Shown in pieces: positions 11,522 to 23,015 of a stretch of DNA of 64,000 bases (position 1 is the stretch's first letter; every line of letters starts with the position of its first letter). The notes under the pieces were generated by a model. That model did not search any database and was not told the DNA's origin. It worked only from the letters and a program-made list of their open reading frames with translations. The stretch lies in assembly GCA_009767595.1 (NCBI GenBank), contig VSDK01022082.1, positions 323,053 through 387,052 on the forward strand, in the 5' to 3' direction. Origin of the DNA: Symbiodinium kawagutii. Its lineage: Eukaryota; Sar; Dinophyceae; Suessiales; Symbiodiniaceae. A program made the position numbers and the translations under genes.

Positions 11522-11699
11522 ATCCCAGTACACCAGCTACACATCATCTGCTGTGGGTCTGGGCCCCCCCTGGCAGCTGTGCACCCATACCAGCTTCCAC
11601 ATTGAGAACGACTACTACCATGGCAGGTGGCCATATCGCTCGCCATATTCGTGCAGCTGCCTGAAGATTTGCTATCAGGTGCTAATCAATAGCTATGAT

Positions 11700-12564
11700 C
11701 CCTAAACACTTCCACCACCGTGTCCTAGTTACAGCAATCAGAAATATTGACCACAGCTCGCAGGATTTCCTTGAATGGGAACGGGCTAGTCAATGCGAAA
11801 TGTTGCTTCATGGTGGTCAAATAAATGGCTTTGTGGGATCAGCCATGCCCGACTTTCGCTTCATGCCCAGTTGGTGAATCCCTAACCGAAGTATCCCCAC
11901 TTGGCCCTACGCTGTTGTTCCTTGTTGGAGCAGCGCTGGGTTGCCCTGCACATTCGCAGTAGCACCCGGTGGAAGTCAGCCGCCTGCAATGAGCGCGAAT
12001 GGCACGAATTGAATCGCTCATTGCGCACGTGTGCAGCCAATGGTTTTGGGGTTCGAGCCAAGTAAAATTGGCTGAGAATGGTGAGTAATGATCAGTACTG
12101 ATCAGTGAATGCTGATGCTGATCGATGGCTAAATGCTGGTGAACAGTAGCCATTTCCTGTTGACTGGAGCGTGCCCCCGTGACCTGAGCACCGGGGGAAG
12201 CATGGACATTCCCCAGCAGCGGTGCTCCAGCATCACTGCCTTCCCCAGGCCCCTGAGTCTGATCCTGTCCTGCCCTCCAGGTTGGCTACCCATCCGCTTG
12301 TTGCTTAGGCGATCGTGGCTGGAAATTCGCCCCGAACAGGGACCGATCATCGATGATTTGCCCGTGAAAACATGTGGCGTCTCTCGACATGTCTCTGTCA
12401 GCTACCACATCATGGCGCACCAGATTGTTACCTACATGCTATCGCACTCTAAATGGCTGAGATCATTGTCGATGCTTACTGGAGTCTGGCATTGGTTTGA
12501 ATGCCCGCTACGTCGAGGCTGTCAGTGGTATCAATCAACCAATAGTAGCAGAGAGTGGCAGTGA
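11700..12564 (+). other. Coding-like unique stretch, low confidence
   Basis: Little arm-type repeat. The longest plus frame is 12133-12564 (143 codons; segments such as PPGWLPIRLLLRRSWLEIRP and MAHQIVTYMLSHSKWL). An overlapping minus frame (12129-12350) is similar in quality. No domain is recognised and splice structure cannot be set. It may be a decayed gene. Confidence 0.25.
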
Positions 12565-12650
12565 CAAATAGAGATTGATAGTCGATAGTGCTAAATTGTA
12601 TCAATGAAGACAAACCATAAGCCAGATTTCTGGTTGATGATTCCCAGCAA

Positions 12651-12878
12651 TTGCCTCAGGATGGTATCCCTTTTCGTCTTCAAGTTGGTGCATTCTACCT
12701 GTTCATGTCGGATATAAACCAACTAAAAAAAAATCTACGACTGTGGCTCCAACCCTCCATGGTGAACAGCTTGAATGTCAGAGTAGCCTGGGGCATCTTC
12801 ACCTACTTGGCAGGTAGCTATGCCGACGCAACTTACTCGCTTATGCCTCCCGCTTGGGCATATGATCGTTGGTATTGA
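12651..12878 (+). CDS. Unknown short coding-like frame
   Basis: 75-codon plus frame. After a leading segment it reads GAFYLFMSDINQLKKNLRL and SLNVRVAWGIFTYLAGSY, ending DRWY then TGA. Balanced composition, repeat-free DNA. The start codon is uncertain; it may be an exon of the same decayed locus as 11700-12564. Confidence 0.3.
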   Translation: MPQDGIPFRLQVGAFYLFMSDINQLKKNLRLWLQPSMVNSLNVRVAWGIFTYLAGSYADATYSLMPPAWAYDRWY

Positions 12879-13489
12879 GCCATGACTGACCGTATCAATC
12901 GCATCATCCAGTCATCAATGCAAATGACCTTCTTGCGCTATAAAACAGATGACATGTTCGTATTATATAATCAACTAAGATTATCGATACATAACTATTG
13001 GTATGATGCGGTTGAACTAATATCAGAACTGTCAGTGTTAGTGATCTTCCAGTTTGCAGGATAAATCTAACAGTCGGCGTGGGCAATAATAGCCAGGAAG
13101 ACCCACAGCATGTTATTGCTGACTATGAATATGTGTTGCTACCAATAAGCACCAAACAAAAAATTGATGGCAACACTATCATTGCTTATCAAGCACTATC
13201 AAGCAGCACAGTGGCGAATATGTTGCAGTGGTTGGTTGGTGGTTCTTGTCTAATATTGCATCTAAGATTCTGTGGATCATATCGAAGGAGACCACGATCA
13301 ACCAGCTATGGGGTTCATTGTGAAATACTGATCATTAGTTTCCTTATGAACCACCGGGGGTGGTTCATTGATGAGGATCAGCCAGCTCGTAAATCGTTAT
13401 AAATAGCAATATTCCAATTGCATGGGGTTCAGTCTTAATGGTAGATCCTTATGAATGAACCACCCCCAGTTTTGCTATAAATAGTGGTG

Positions 13490-14280
13490 GTATACCTCGC
13501 TAAGTAAGCAACCAAATATTTGGATCATGAACCATCATTAAGTATGACCATCATGAATCAGTTTATTCACTGTCATTAGCCAGTTCATTAGCCATCATCT
13601 GCCATGATAAATCATCATTTGTCATTGATTCACCACCATTAACCATCTACTAAATCATCATTCACCAACACAATCTGTGAATCATGAACCATCATTAACC
13701 AATCAATTGATCATCACTAACGAATTTACCAACACCATTATTAGCCAGTAATTGGCTGGCAAATAATGAGCCATGGTTGCCAGTGGCCACATGATTGCCA
13801 ACATTGGCTGGTTTGGATTGACCATCCATGAAGCAACTAATTAAGCAGCAAAATCAACCAGCGCAAATTAACGATCACTAGCCAGCGCAAATGTTGGTCA
13901 TCTGCTGTGATAGGGGTCTCACAATACGGGTACCCCCAAATCATCCTTCATCTCAACCATAGGGTCCCCTATTGTAAGAAATGTCTATATACCCCAAAAA
14001 ATGACAAGTTTCCCTATTACTAATGGATAGCATGTGGGTAGTTAATATATGTGACTAGGTACCACCATTCGTGGACAAACCCACGTATTTGTTGGTTGGT
14101 CGAACCATGATACTTGTTTATTTCCCTATGCCATTGAAGATACTTGATCATTGTCATTGATGACTATGAATATCTATTAGCCAATCACCCCCATGACTAG
14201 GCATCATTACGGACCTCAACGTCAATTATTAACTGATTAGCCACCATGATGAACCCTTTTAATATAAATTATGGGTCCAT
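13490..14280. repeat. Left (AACC-type) arm of island E
   Basis: Degenerate 'catcattaaccaatc', 'aaccatctactaaatcatc' repeats with a degenerate family I copy embedded at 13911-13987. Confidence 0.6.
13911..13987. mobile_element. Family I element, copy 4 (internally deleted)
   Basis: 'ggggtctcacaatacgggtac' at the left and 'gggtcccctattgtaagaaa' at the right resemble the family ends with changes. At about 77 bp it is shorter than other copies. Confidence 0.65.
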
Positions 14281-14294
14281 GAAACATGATGAAC

Positions 14295-14400
14295 AATCAT
14301 CAGGACCACGACAGCCGTTGCACCGTCCACGCCTGTGCAGGGCACCGCGTGGTCCGCGAACGCACCTAGCGCAGGGCAGAGGGCACTGGGAGACTAAGGG
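14295..14400. other. GC-rich skew-switch island E (possible exon)
   Basis: Minus reading after acceptor GCGCTAG: AFADHAVPCTGVDGATAVVV with high third-position GC. Plus readings also exist (TTTAVAPSTPVQGTAWSANA). The left arm is AACC-type, the right arm GGTTAATG-type. Confidence 0.45.
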
Positions 14401-14954
14401 CATCAAACATGGCTCACAACCATTACTGCTGGTTAATGACTGCTTAAATATGGTTAGTTCATCGGTGATTAATCAGGGTCGATTACTGATGAATCATGAT
14501 GATGGAAAATGCTTGAAGTGAGCTGGCAAATGCGGGGTATTTTTAAAGTTCAAAATGCTCGATGGTGGTCCGATGCTTTCGGACAAGTCAGTTTGTCGTC
14601 GACATACCTCCGTTTATGCAGAGTAGTTGCCAATGCCAGGCAAGCATTCTGCCACTGGAGTGAAAACAATCGATATCCTTGATGAATGACGCACCAGACA
14701 ACGAAATAAATGCTTTATCCCAAAATAGCTAGAAGACCCAAAGTGCTGCCGAAAAAGGCCAAACAAATGGATTCATCTTAGGATCAGAATCAACTAACTT
14801 TTTGATCCCTTTGGGATTTCTTCTGCGCCTCCCCATTTCCTGTGCGTCTTGTGTAAGAAGCACATCTGTTTCCAAAATCAAGCTCGGGATCCCCATTGAT
14901 TCCCTACGTCCATCAGAGTTTCTAGTCTCATGAGACTGTAAGCGCGGTAGCTGC

Positions 14955-15149
14955 GTGCCCAGGATGCTCTTTGGAACCAGTCAGGCTATGAATTTTCAGG
15001 CGCCCCACGGGGTAGCTCGCTGCAATGGGCTGCAGCTCGCCGCGGCATCTTTCTGGCGGCGTCAAATAGTTGCAGTTGCTGGGTGCTTTGGGAAGGATGC
15101 GGGGCTTTTGCCACCATGGATGCCACAGCAATCAGTCACTATTGCATAG
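14955..15149 (+). CDS. Unknown short coding-like frame
   Basis: 64-codon plus frame in GC-richer unique DNA: follows an acceptor-like GCGTGCCCAG and ends TAG at 15149. Segments: MPRMLFGTSQAMNFQAPHGV and LQLAAASFWRRQIVAVAGCF. The minus strand is also open (14928-15131), so the strand is uncertain. Confidence 0.3.
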   Translation: MPRMLFGTSQAMNFQAPHGVARCNGLQLAAASFWRRQIVAVAGCFGKDAGLLPPWMPQQSVTIA

Positions 15150-15349
15150 TTGCGGATCCCACGCATGACCCATGACGAGATGGCCTTGTCCCTGCCGATT
15201 GTTTACCGCTTCTAGACTTGCACCTCCGCTGTTTCGAGATTGTGTCATGTTGTGTCTATTCCCCATGCGCTTGTCTATTTTGCAGGTGGTCTAAACCTTC
15301 AGTGTTTGGGCAGTTGACCACTCTGCTGCAATGCAAATCGTGGGGTGGA

Positions 15350-15418
15350 TTAGTAAGGATCAATAGGGATTTAAAGGGATTAATAGGGATTTATGAGGAT
15401 TAATAGGGATTTATCAAT
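15350..15418. repeat. Short tandem GGATTAATAGGGATTTA array
   Basis: Four imperfect copies of 'ggattaatagggattta' or 'gggatttaaa'. Low complexity, non-coding. Confidence 0.75.
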
Positions 15419-15957
15419 TATCTCTAAAATGCATCCTGTAAATACTATGCGCACGACCCCTCGTGCCGCTACTTTGTTCAAGCCCAGTTTGCATTGTTGG
15501 CGCAGTTTGCTATGATGTTTCATCATGTTTGATAATTAGAGAGTAACCACCGACAGTAGTGGCTGATAGTATGACAAATCTACAGTGGTTGATGATGTTT
15601 GGCCACAAAATTGTGTTATCATTGTAATGTGCTTACTGATGCTTCTGCATGCTTGTGCAACAAGGAGAGCAACCATGTACATGTTTCAAACTTGCGGTTG
15701 TGATATGTTGTCATGCTGGCTTGCAATGCTCTATGATATCTGAACACTAACTCAGAGCAACCAGCAAAAACTCTTAGGGATATAATCAGCAAGAATAGAA
15801 GCCAGCTATGCAACTAGTTTATACCAATCACATGTGGTAATGATGCAGACTGGTAGGCAAATGGTTCATGATGGTTCATACTTGTTGGTAGTATGTCATA
15901 GGGGGGAAGAAGAATCAAGAAAATGGTATATCATGTTCTTATAGGGATGCTGAGTGA

Positions 15958-16251
15958 GTGTTGCTCCAGGTATCGATCTGGTTGTGGTTGGCGATGCTTA
16001 CCATCAACTATGATTGTTGGGAGCGATCAAGTTTACCACGAGAAGCGCATGGCCAACAGCGGTTCATCGTTCAGCAGCCAGTCAAGGCAACCCAGCACAT
16101 TTCTTACAACCAAACAAACGCCGACTTTCCCTTTCCAGGCAGTGCGTCTGGAAAAGCCCTAGTAGACCCATCACGCCTGGGCTTACCGATGTATTATTCA
16201 TCGGCCATGGAGGTACGCTCCATCCGCAGTCATTCTTCGAAGAAAGTGTGA
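15958..16251 (+). CDS. Unknown protein, 97-codon frame
   Basis: Plus frame in repeat-free DNA: MLLQVSIWLWLAMLTINYDC at the N-terminus, then QQPVKATQHISYNQTNADFP, SGKALVDPSRLGLPMYYSSA and a basic end (RSHSSKKV, TGA). The hydrophobic first 15 residues could be a signal or anchor segment. Two other plus frames overlap. No domain is recognised. Confidence 0.35.
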   Translation: MLLQVSIWLWLAMLTINYDCWERSSLPREAHGQQRFIVQQPVKATQHISYNQTNADFPFPGSASGKALVDPSRLGLPMYYSSAMEVRSIRSHSSKKV

Positions 16252-16917
16252 TGATTTAGGACCCAACAAAGACAAATCATGTTTCTAAAAATCACAATCA
16301 ACAAATCATTATTCATTGAACAAAACTTGGATACTGATACACCCATCATCATTGCATTTGTTGAAAAACATAGGATACACCCAATCATTGGAAATTTTGG
16401 GGGTCAACCATTCGTGGCATTGCTGCGATGCCGTTGTGCCCATGTTGCTCAACAGGCAGCGCTGTCTTTGATTCCCCAGCTGATGGGTTTGGCCGTCGCG
16501 GAACCCTTGCTGTAACCCGAGTGAGGGTTGATCCAATTGATCTGATTTTAGTATCTTGGTGATGGTCAAGGATGTAATCTTGGTATGCATGATTGCTTCG
16601 GAAGATACATTCCTAAGGGGGGCTGAGTATCCCTCCAAAGCGTGGTTTTAAGGATCATAAGTGATGGTTTCATTGTAGGGAACACACTCTGTCAAAACCA
16701 ACACGGTGACCTGCAAAATCTACCGTTGATTGATGATTACCTATATAAAAAGTGTGATGTGTTGATTCCAGGTTAGTTTACCGCAGGGTAATAATAGCTA
16801 ACGAAATCGTTCATGACGGTGCAATTTTTCCTCATTCGCTGCCAAGTATCCATGACCTCACGGTCATGATGGTCAATGAGTCAATAAGAGGAGTTTGGTT
16901 CAAAAATGAGGAGTACC

Positions 16918-17029
16918 CTCTGGTGAACTAACATAGCTGGCTGGAAAATCCACCAGTGAAATCGCTGATTTCCCAGGGTTTCCCTAGAAAAATAGTGATT
17001 TTCCATTGCTATGTTAGATCACCGGAGTG
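16918..17029. mobile_element. Family V inverted-repeat element, copy 1
   Basis: 'ctctggtgaactaacatagc' at the left pairs with 'gctatgttagatcaccggag' at the right. Interior AAAATCNCTGATTTTCC-type inverted repeats. The termini read CTCTG|GTGAAC and GATCACCGG|AG, similar to splice sites. Confidence 0.75.
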
Positions 17030-17082
17030 TAATCAACTGCTGGTCAACTCTCTGAGAATCAATGAGGTCGCTATAGGCTAGC

Positions 17083-17187
17083 ATTTGGTTAGAACCCCCC
17101 TGGTAGCTCCAAGTCACTCCCCCTGCAAAGGGCCAGAACGGGATACCGCTGGCTCCCAACCGCTCCCTCCCAACCCGCAGCCGGTAG
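17083..17187. mobile_element. Family IV element, copy 1 (SINE-like?)
   Basis: Shares with copies 2 and 3 'cctggtagctccaa...ctccccctgcaaagggc' and 'ggctcccaaccgctccctcccaac'. Diverged at its ends. Confidence 0.65.
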
Positions 17188-17289
17188 GATACAGTACCAA
17201 AAATGGTCACCATCCATCGGCATGGTTGTTGTCAAGGGTCAAGTAGATGATCTACGACTTGATTTGTGCATCCCCTGTGCTTGCAACTG

Positions 17290-17490
17290 GTTACCAACCG
17301 TGGTAAAAAAGGGGGTTCCAAGCCGCCTTATAGGGTACCATGGTTCCATCCCAGCCAAGCAACCCCAGCTGGACATCAGCAACCATCATGAGCCATATCA
17401 ACCATTGAACAGCAACTATTCCGATCAACCATGCCCCAAATCACCCAATATCACCCATTTACAGCAAAAAACCATCCATCACTTGGTGCC
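17290..17490. repeat. Left (AACC-type) arm of island F
   Basis: 'catcagcaaccatcatgagcc', 'tcaaccatgccccaaatcacc': C- and A-rich DNA leading into island F. Confidence 0.6.
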
Positions 17491-17640
17491 CCCTGGCGTG
17501 GCTTAGTCGAACTGCCGCACCCATGAGCCGGGCCCCTGCTTCGGCTTGGGCCGGCCGCACCACGAGGCTTGGAAGGCGCCGGGCCTGGCACACCATCGCG
17601 AAGGGTTGAACCACGGCGGCTCAACATGGCGACCGAGGTA
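17490..17640. other. GC-rich skew-switch island F (possible exon)
   Basis: Plus reading: acceptor GGCTTAG, exon 17507-17637 (131 nt), donor CCGAG|GTATTC, frame SNCRTHEPGPCFGLGRPHHE then AWKAPGLAHHREGLNHGGST. Minus strand: open across the whole island (MVNTSVAMLSRRGSTLRDGV, then PAPSKPRGAAGPSRSRG). The plus splice pair is cleaner here. Confidence 0.45.
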
Positions 17641-17689
17641 TTCACCATGGGTTTTTACAGGGAAACGTAGCGAAGAATGGTTTGCAAAG

Positions 17690-17935
17690 GAGTTTTCTAT
17701 GGTCAACTATGCTTGATAATGATTAATTAAATAATGATTAAATGATGATTAAATAATGGTAGTCACCATGATAATAAGGTATGACCATGGTGAATAATGG
17801 TTAGCAATCACGGGTGTATTCTATGGTTAGATATGATTAACAATGGTCAATAATGGGGGATAACCAACAACATCTGTGGTTCGTGAGGTTACTAGTATTG
17901 GTTAATAATTAACAATACTTAACCATAATCAACGA
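17690..17935. repeat. Right (GGTT/AATGATT-type) arm of island F
   Basis: 'ataatgattaaatgatgatt' and 'aatggttagcaatc' repeats. No gene is seen. Confidence 0.6.
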
Positions 17936-17940
17936 TGCTT

Positions 17941-17993
17941 GGGTGTTTTCTTCAATACTGGATGATTTGGGGAGGCCCTATTTTGAGAAACCA
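17941..17993. mobile_element. Family I element, copy 5 (deleted)
   Basis: 'gggtgttttcttcaatactg' joined to 'gatttggggaggccctattt' and 'tgagaaaccac': both ends are present but the middle is lost (53 bp). Confidence 0.7.
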
Positions 17994-18169
17994 CTATATG
18001 GCTACCTGGGTATTAACCAGCACAATAAGGTGTAAGCACACTAGTACTAACCAAAACTTAAGATTAGGTTTAACCATGCTTCAAATGAGTACTTTCTGTA
18101 GTTGACTATTGTTGATAATCGGGGATCACTGTAGCACCAACAACAATAATGGTGCAAGAAGTATTATTT

Positions 18170-18272
18170 GGGGGGTTCTAAAATTACGGACCCCTAAGAA
18201 TGGATTGCTTATTACTAGAAATGGTTGCTAAACTGGATTGTTTGGGGGGGCGGCCTATTCTGAGAAACCACC
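18170..18272. mobile_element. Family I element, copy 6
   Basis: Left end degenerate ('gggggttctaaaattacgga'), right end CCTATTCTGAGAAACCACC. The interior 'ttattactagaaatggttg' matches the family. Confidence 0.75.
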
Positions 18273-18940
18273 ATATCGCTACCCAGGTATAAACATCACA
18301 AGTAGGTAGAGCCATGACCAAGACCCAGCAATGGTTAATAACTAGTGGTTCACAATGATACTAGTATCAATTGTTAATGGTTCTTGCTTAATTCTACACT
18401 ACTGCCCACTTAGCTGGCTTGTGCTTGACCACAGGGGGTTATGAGCAACAATAATAGGACATGATCCCAACCTCATGTTGGTATAACAATACTAGGACAC
18501 AATCCCACCCAACAATAATAGGTTGATCATAACATACGTTGGTTGATCATGAGCATCATACATACCAATGTATGGCTATCGGTCACAACCAACCAAAGAA
18601 TGGGTATGTGAACATCCCAACACTAGTTTGGTCACGTGGATGTGAGCAGCTGGAACGCAGAGCACTGACCTGCAGCCAAATGCTCGCTTATACTAAGCAA
18701 TGATGCGTTCCTTTAGCCACCAATTGAATTGGCAAATGATAATAGCAAGCAACCAGAAGTGGTTTCTTACTACAAGTGAATACCACTGTATGTGAAATCA
18801 ATGATTCTGGCTCATAGCAAATAACCGTAGTTGCTGATGAGTGATTTCACCTACAATGGGATGTGTAACCCAACAGAAGCAAATTGACCACAACTGTTGT
18901 TCAATGCCCTGAAAGATCGGGCGGAAACCTTTGAGGTGGT

Positions 18941-19216
18941 TCACCGGCTGATCAACGAGTGTGGTTGAGAATAACCATCTTTAACAGCAACTGACCCTCG
19001 CAAATAGGCTGGGATGATCAGGTTTCCGTACTTGGAATAGCCAGTTGGGATGGTCAAGGTGTTGGTTTGCAGGAGGGTAAGAGACTTGTCAATTGACATT
19101 GAGAACCAATTGCTGGTACTCACAACGTCGCACGACTGTTCCCCGTATTGCCTGATATGCCCAGCGTAGGTACCAGCAATACCCCAGATGGTGAGACCAC
19201 AAAGAGGCACTCTCAT
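18941..19216 (-). CDS. Unknown protein, 91 residues
   Basis: Minus frame with ATG at 19216 and a stop at 18941. The N-terminus is hydrophobic (MRVPLCGLTIWGIAGTYAGH), resembling a signal peptide; then SCDVVSTSNWFSMSIDKSLT, LLQTNTLTIPTGYSKYGNLI and a polar end. Ordinary base composition, no repeat content. May be a complete small secreted protein or a first exon. Family not recognised. Confidence 0.45.
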   Translation of the reverse strand: MRVPLCGLTIWGIAGTYAGHIRQYGEQSCDVVSTSNWFSMSIDKSLTLLQTNTLTIPTGYSKYGNLIIPAYLRGSVAVKDGYSQPHSLISR

Positions 19217-19846
19217 TTTGTGGGAAAGGCGGAGAAGTCTATAACTGATGGCCCCATTGAGGTGGTGTTTTTCCCTCTTGATCTTCCCACAACCACAAGG
19301 GACCCAGGCACCCGATCGCTAGATTCCTCGGTGATTTGATTCCAAAATTGAGCCCGGTAGATTCCCAACTCTGTGATTGTTCACCAAGGAATAGCTAACA
19401 GTTGTAGGCCCCAGTCCCTTGTAGGATCAACTTATATGGGTTGACCCTTGTTAGCCACCAGAGGTTGATTCCAACCGCAATCATTAAACCAATAACCACC
19501 CTCTCCATTAGACGGGTCCACCCCTGGCTCCCTAGCTGACTCCCAACCAACAGCGAATACTAACAGTTTAACCAGTGTTGACCACTGTTCTAACCATCAT
19601 CCAAAAGTTCAAACAGTATTGTTGGACATCAAGCTCTGCGTCCTCAATCACTCGCCAAAAAACTGTTAACCATATGTTCACCAATATTTGTGCATAATAT
19701 TCGATTATGCACCACTATTGGTATCATCATGTGTGTATCTTCCCAAGGGTTGCGCCACAATTGGTATCATCATTTTCCTATTCTGGGTTTGTCCACAAAT
19801 GGTGTCTTCCCATAGCCGCCACTTTCCCTGTAAGTAACGATCATTT

Positions 19847-19913
19847 GGTGGTTTCTCAGAATAGCGGACCCTCCAAATACCATTTATCGTAATAAACCAT
19901 CCATCTGTTTGGG
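19847..19913. mobile_element. Family I element, copy 7 (right end lost)
   Basis: GGTGGTTTCTCAGAATAGCGG then 'aataaaccatccatctgttt', with no right inverted repeat. Confidence 0.75.
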
Positions 19914-19966
19914 CTTGTCCTACGGCTTGAAAGATCCCTGATTTGGGGATGACTAGGGGTACATGT

Positions 19967-20067
19967 GGGCGTGTTTCTCAAAATAGGAGGCCCTTTAATC
20001 CTTCAATGCAAACCATTTATAGTAGTAAACCCACTATTTCTTGGGTCCCTTATTTTGAGAAACCCCC
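19967..20067. mobile_element. Family I MITE-like element, copy 8
   Basis: Left GGGCGTGTTTCTCAAAATAG, right TCCCTTATTTTGAGAAACCC. Only about 50 bp after copy 7. Confidence 0.9.
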
Positions 20068-20269
20068 ATTTATGGATACACAAAGGACCAGTGGGAACCG
20101 CAATGATGCATTAAATCACCATCCTAATGACCACTCTTCATTCCCAAGGATCAGTCCAGGCCGCATGCCTCACAGAGCGAATGCCGCCACGAGAGGTCGC
20201 CTGATGCCGCACGTTGGCCAAGGCCAAGGGGATAAAGCCACAACGGCCTGGTTGATCAAACAATAGTGA

Positions 20270-21120
20270 CTAACACTAACAACTACCGCTCGAAATGGGA
20301 GTAGCGGTTAGTTAGGTCAAGTAATAGTTAGTTGATCATTATTGATAGTTAGGTCAAGTAACCTATATGACGAATTATATCAAAGTGAGAATCAGTAACA
20401 CCAAATTAACTGGTATATATCAAGTAAGGCAGGAATCATTGGCTGATCACTATAGTCACTAATCAAGCAACTAATGGAAATTACAGCTAATGCCTGGGAC
20501 TGGCTCATAATTTCGAATCATGGCCAACAATAAAAGATGACGGTGAATAATGGTTGATAATGGTGACGAGGGGCTTTAGTACTGGTTCACTAACAATGTG
20601 TAGATGATGGGGAATAACGAGCTATAATAGGCGATATAATGGACAAAATTATTGTAAACATCATCAGCTAAATAGTTTAGCAACCGTTATCAATCATTCT
20701 GATGAAGGACAATATGATGGTTATATATAATGGGGAACATAGCAATTGACAATGGCCTATTCAAAATGATTAATTACCAACTGTTGATGACTGGGAAATA
20801 TTAGACGGTTATACAGTTATACAACTGATGATGATGATGGTGGTTACCGACAGGGACTAGCAATCATTCATTAGTAGCAGCTCTTCCCAGTGGTGGGTCA
20901 CATTGGTAAGCCACTCATATTTGATGGTGTATCACTCAATATTTGTGGATGATTGGCGCACTTCATGAATATGTACCTCCCATTACTGATGGATACGGAT
21001 AATGCTCATAAATAACAAAGACAGGTTTCTAAGATGATGGTTCTCCGATGGGTTGGTATGGGTTTTCATAGCTAAATGCTGCTCAATACTATTTACTGCT
21101 GATAAGGTAAGGATCGATAT
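20270..21120. other. No gene seen; GGTT/AATGG-rich DNA
   Basis: Degenerate 'gttagttaggtcaagtaat' and 'ataatggttgataatggtg' repeats. No frame or RNA signal stands out. Confidence 0.5.
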
Positions 21121-21130
21121 CAGTTGATTC

Positions 21131-21230
21131 ATGGTTGTGGGTCAGAACCCTGGTAGCCCTGGCAAACATCCTGGTGTTGCTGGGGTCTTCACTTTCTCAT
21201 CTGATTTGGGTCGTTGGTTATGACCCTTGT
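21131..21230. mobile_element. Family II element, copy 4 (degenerate)
   Basis: Starts ATGGTTGTGGGTCAGAACCC and ends near 'ggttatgaccc'. Strongly diverged inside. Confidence 0.5.
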
Positions 21231-21457
21231 CGCCTATATCAACGGTGATCGTTAAGTGATTCATCTATGACCCTGGACTTTCAAATGATCAGTGAACAAT
21301 AGTTGCTCTCAATCGTTGATTGTTCATAGTCGATTGTCTCCAACCATAATCAGCTATCAGCCACAATGTGCACTGGTGATGATACCCCCTTTAAGAACGT
21401 AGTTGCGTCAGATATTACCTAGTTTTGCTGAGCTCTCCCAAACAAACCTATGTGCAT

Positions 21458-21574
21458 ATATGGCTGTGGGTCAAGACCCTATACCCCCGCTGAACCATAA
21501 TCAACCATTTATTTCCTTACCATTGTTGGGAACTATCCTCCACTACTGATGGTTGATATTGACCCAAGGCATAT
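21458..21574. mobile_element. Family II element, copy 5
   Basis: Starts ATATGGCTGTGGGTCAAGAC, ends GATATTGACCCAAGGCATAT. About 117 bp. Confidence 0.9.
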
Positions 21575-21772
21575 GACCATATCTGCAGAGATGCAACATA
21601 TCACGTATTATTCCGTACTATCAACTTGCAGAATGTGGGAGGCAGTGCTCCTCTTGGTGGCTTGCTCCAGCAACTGTCTAGAACGTAGTCCTGATGAGCC
21701 ATTGAGGCTTGTAGCACACATTAATATCGCTACATTCTGGCAAACTAACTTTGAAATAGAAACATCCACAAT

Positions 21773-22666
21773 TTATGGCTGGTTTACCGATTCAAAATCG
21801 TCATTTTCCAACCATGAAGATTTTGAGAAAGTTGCAAATCCGTCTGACCTTGGCGCTGGTAGCAAGGGTGCCCACAAGTCCTTCACATTAAAGCCTCGAC
21901 TGATGCAAAGGTCCCCCACATCCACAGCACAAGGCGTCAATTGATTTCCAGCTGAATTAAGAATCGTAGCCAGTTGACTATCGCTTGCTGACTTCAAGGC
22001 TGCGGCTAGTCCCTACGTTGAATACTCACCAAGTAGGTCGTGCAAGAACGATGGGTTGCAAAGGAAAAGATGATCAATCTCACTCAAGATAGTAGATGCT
22101 TTGAGCGCTGAATCCAAAGTGTTGTCTTGGTCGAAGTTTCTGTCACACCATGATTTCAGCTTACCAAGTGAAAGCTGATCCTTCATATGAACTGATACAG
22201 ATGAGACTTTCATGATTTCAGAGAAAGCAGTAAAAGACGGCATTTGATTTCCCGTCAGAGCGATTTCCTTTCCATGGGCCGAAATAAGCGGCCCTTAAGG
22301 CCAACAAAAATCCAGTCCTTGGTCCAAAGAAGAAGTGACAAGTTCGGTCAAACGGTTCATCAAATTCATAGCAACTAACCTCCCAGCTTCAAATCTGATA
22401 CTTGAGTGTTCTCAAGCGCCAAATTTGCAACAGCCTTGTAATCGCAATTCCAAGGCATTGATCTGAGCTGGTTCACAGCTAGCATCGATACTTCGTTTCC
22501 ACAGATGTTCACGTTCTGATCTTCAACCAATTGTGTCAGCACACATGCTGTTCCAATGAGGACACACGATTGGCTTTCTTTCTTCTGAGCGTCCAGCTAG
22601 TGCCACATGTTTTCACCAAGTTCTGAGTATGTTGGGTATCACCACTGGCACAACTGCTGCAGACAT
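21773..22666 (-). CDS. Unknown protein, four-exon gene model, 245 residues
   Basis: Minus strand, exons 22666-22643, 22596-22380, 22293-22030 and 22005-21773. All three junctions keep frame (phases 0, 1, 1) and the total is 738 nt with ATG start and TAA stop; a TAG lies in frame just upstream of the ATG. Introns: 46 nt (CCAGTG|GTGATA...CACTAG), 86 nt (GGGAG|GTTAGT...CTTAAG) and 24 nt (ACTTG|GTGAGTATT...GACTAG). Segments: CVLIGTACVLTQLVEDQNVN, EVSMLAVNQLRSMPWNCDYK, FSEIMKVSSVSVHMKDQLSL, SALKASTILSEIDHLFLCNP, ATILNSAGNQLTPCAVDVGD. Mixed helical, Cys-containing, no membrane span; family not recognised. The 24-nt intron is unusually short. Read unspliced, the frame meets TAG at 22013-22015 and then continues in the same frame, so a nonsense mutation is the alternative. 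Codon use is AT-rich compared with the islands. Confidence 0.6.
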
Positions 22667-22739
22667 GTTCTACAGGTGTTCAGCACGGTGAATAAAGAGT
22701 GGCACAACAGTGCATTCGTAACTACCAACTAGCATGGTC

Positions 22740-22785
22740 TATCTATATATTGATTTATATGTGTATATATATATATATATGTTGT
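22740..22785. repeat. TA-rich low-complexity run
   Basis: Alternating TATA run ending '...tatatatatatgttg'. Similar TA runs occur near 3936, 37747, 37797, 39276 and 52952. Confidence 0.85.
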
Positions 22786-22859
22786 ACGCATATCCGATAG
22801 AATAAACAATTGCAACCATCCTAAACCCATATCATCAACCATGTATATCAACATACCTG

Positions 22860-23015
22860 ACCACTCACAACGGGCACCACTCCCTACAGCTGACCCTAGT
22901 GCTGCTCTGCCCCACCTTGCCATGCTTGGCATGGCGCGCAGACGGTCGCCGTCGACATGTGCGGACGCGCGCCTGAGCCATGAAAGGTCGCAGCCACAAC
23001 CTGCTAACATGGGGA
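22860..23015. other. GC-rich skew-switch island G (possible exon)
   Basis: Minus reading: acceptor TTAGCAG, exon 23000 to 22916 (85 nt), donor GCAAG|GTGGGG, frame CGCDLSWLRRASAHVDGDRL then RAMPSMAR (other frames are also open). Plus reading after CCCTACAG: DPSAALPHLAMLGMARRRSP. Confidence 0.5.
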
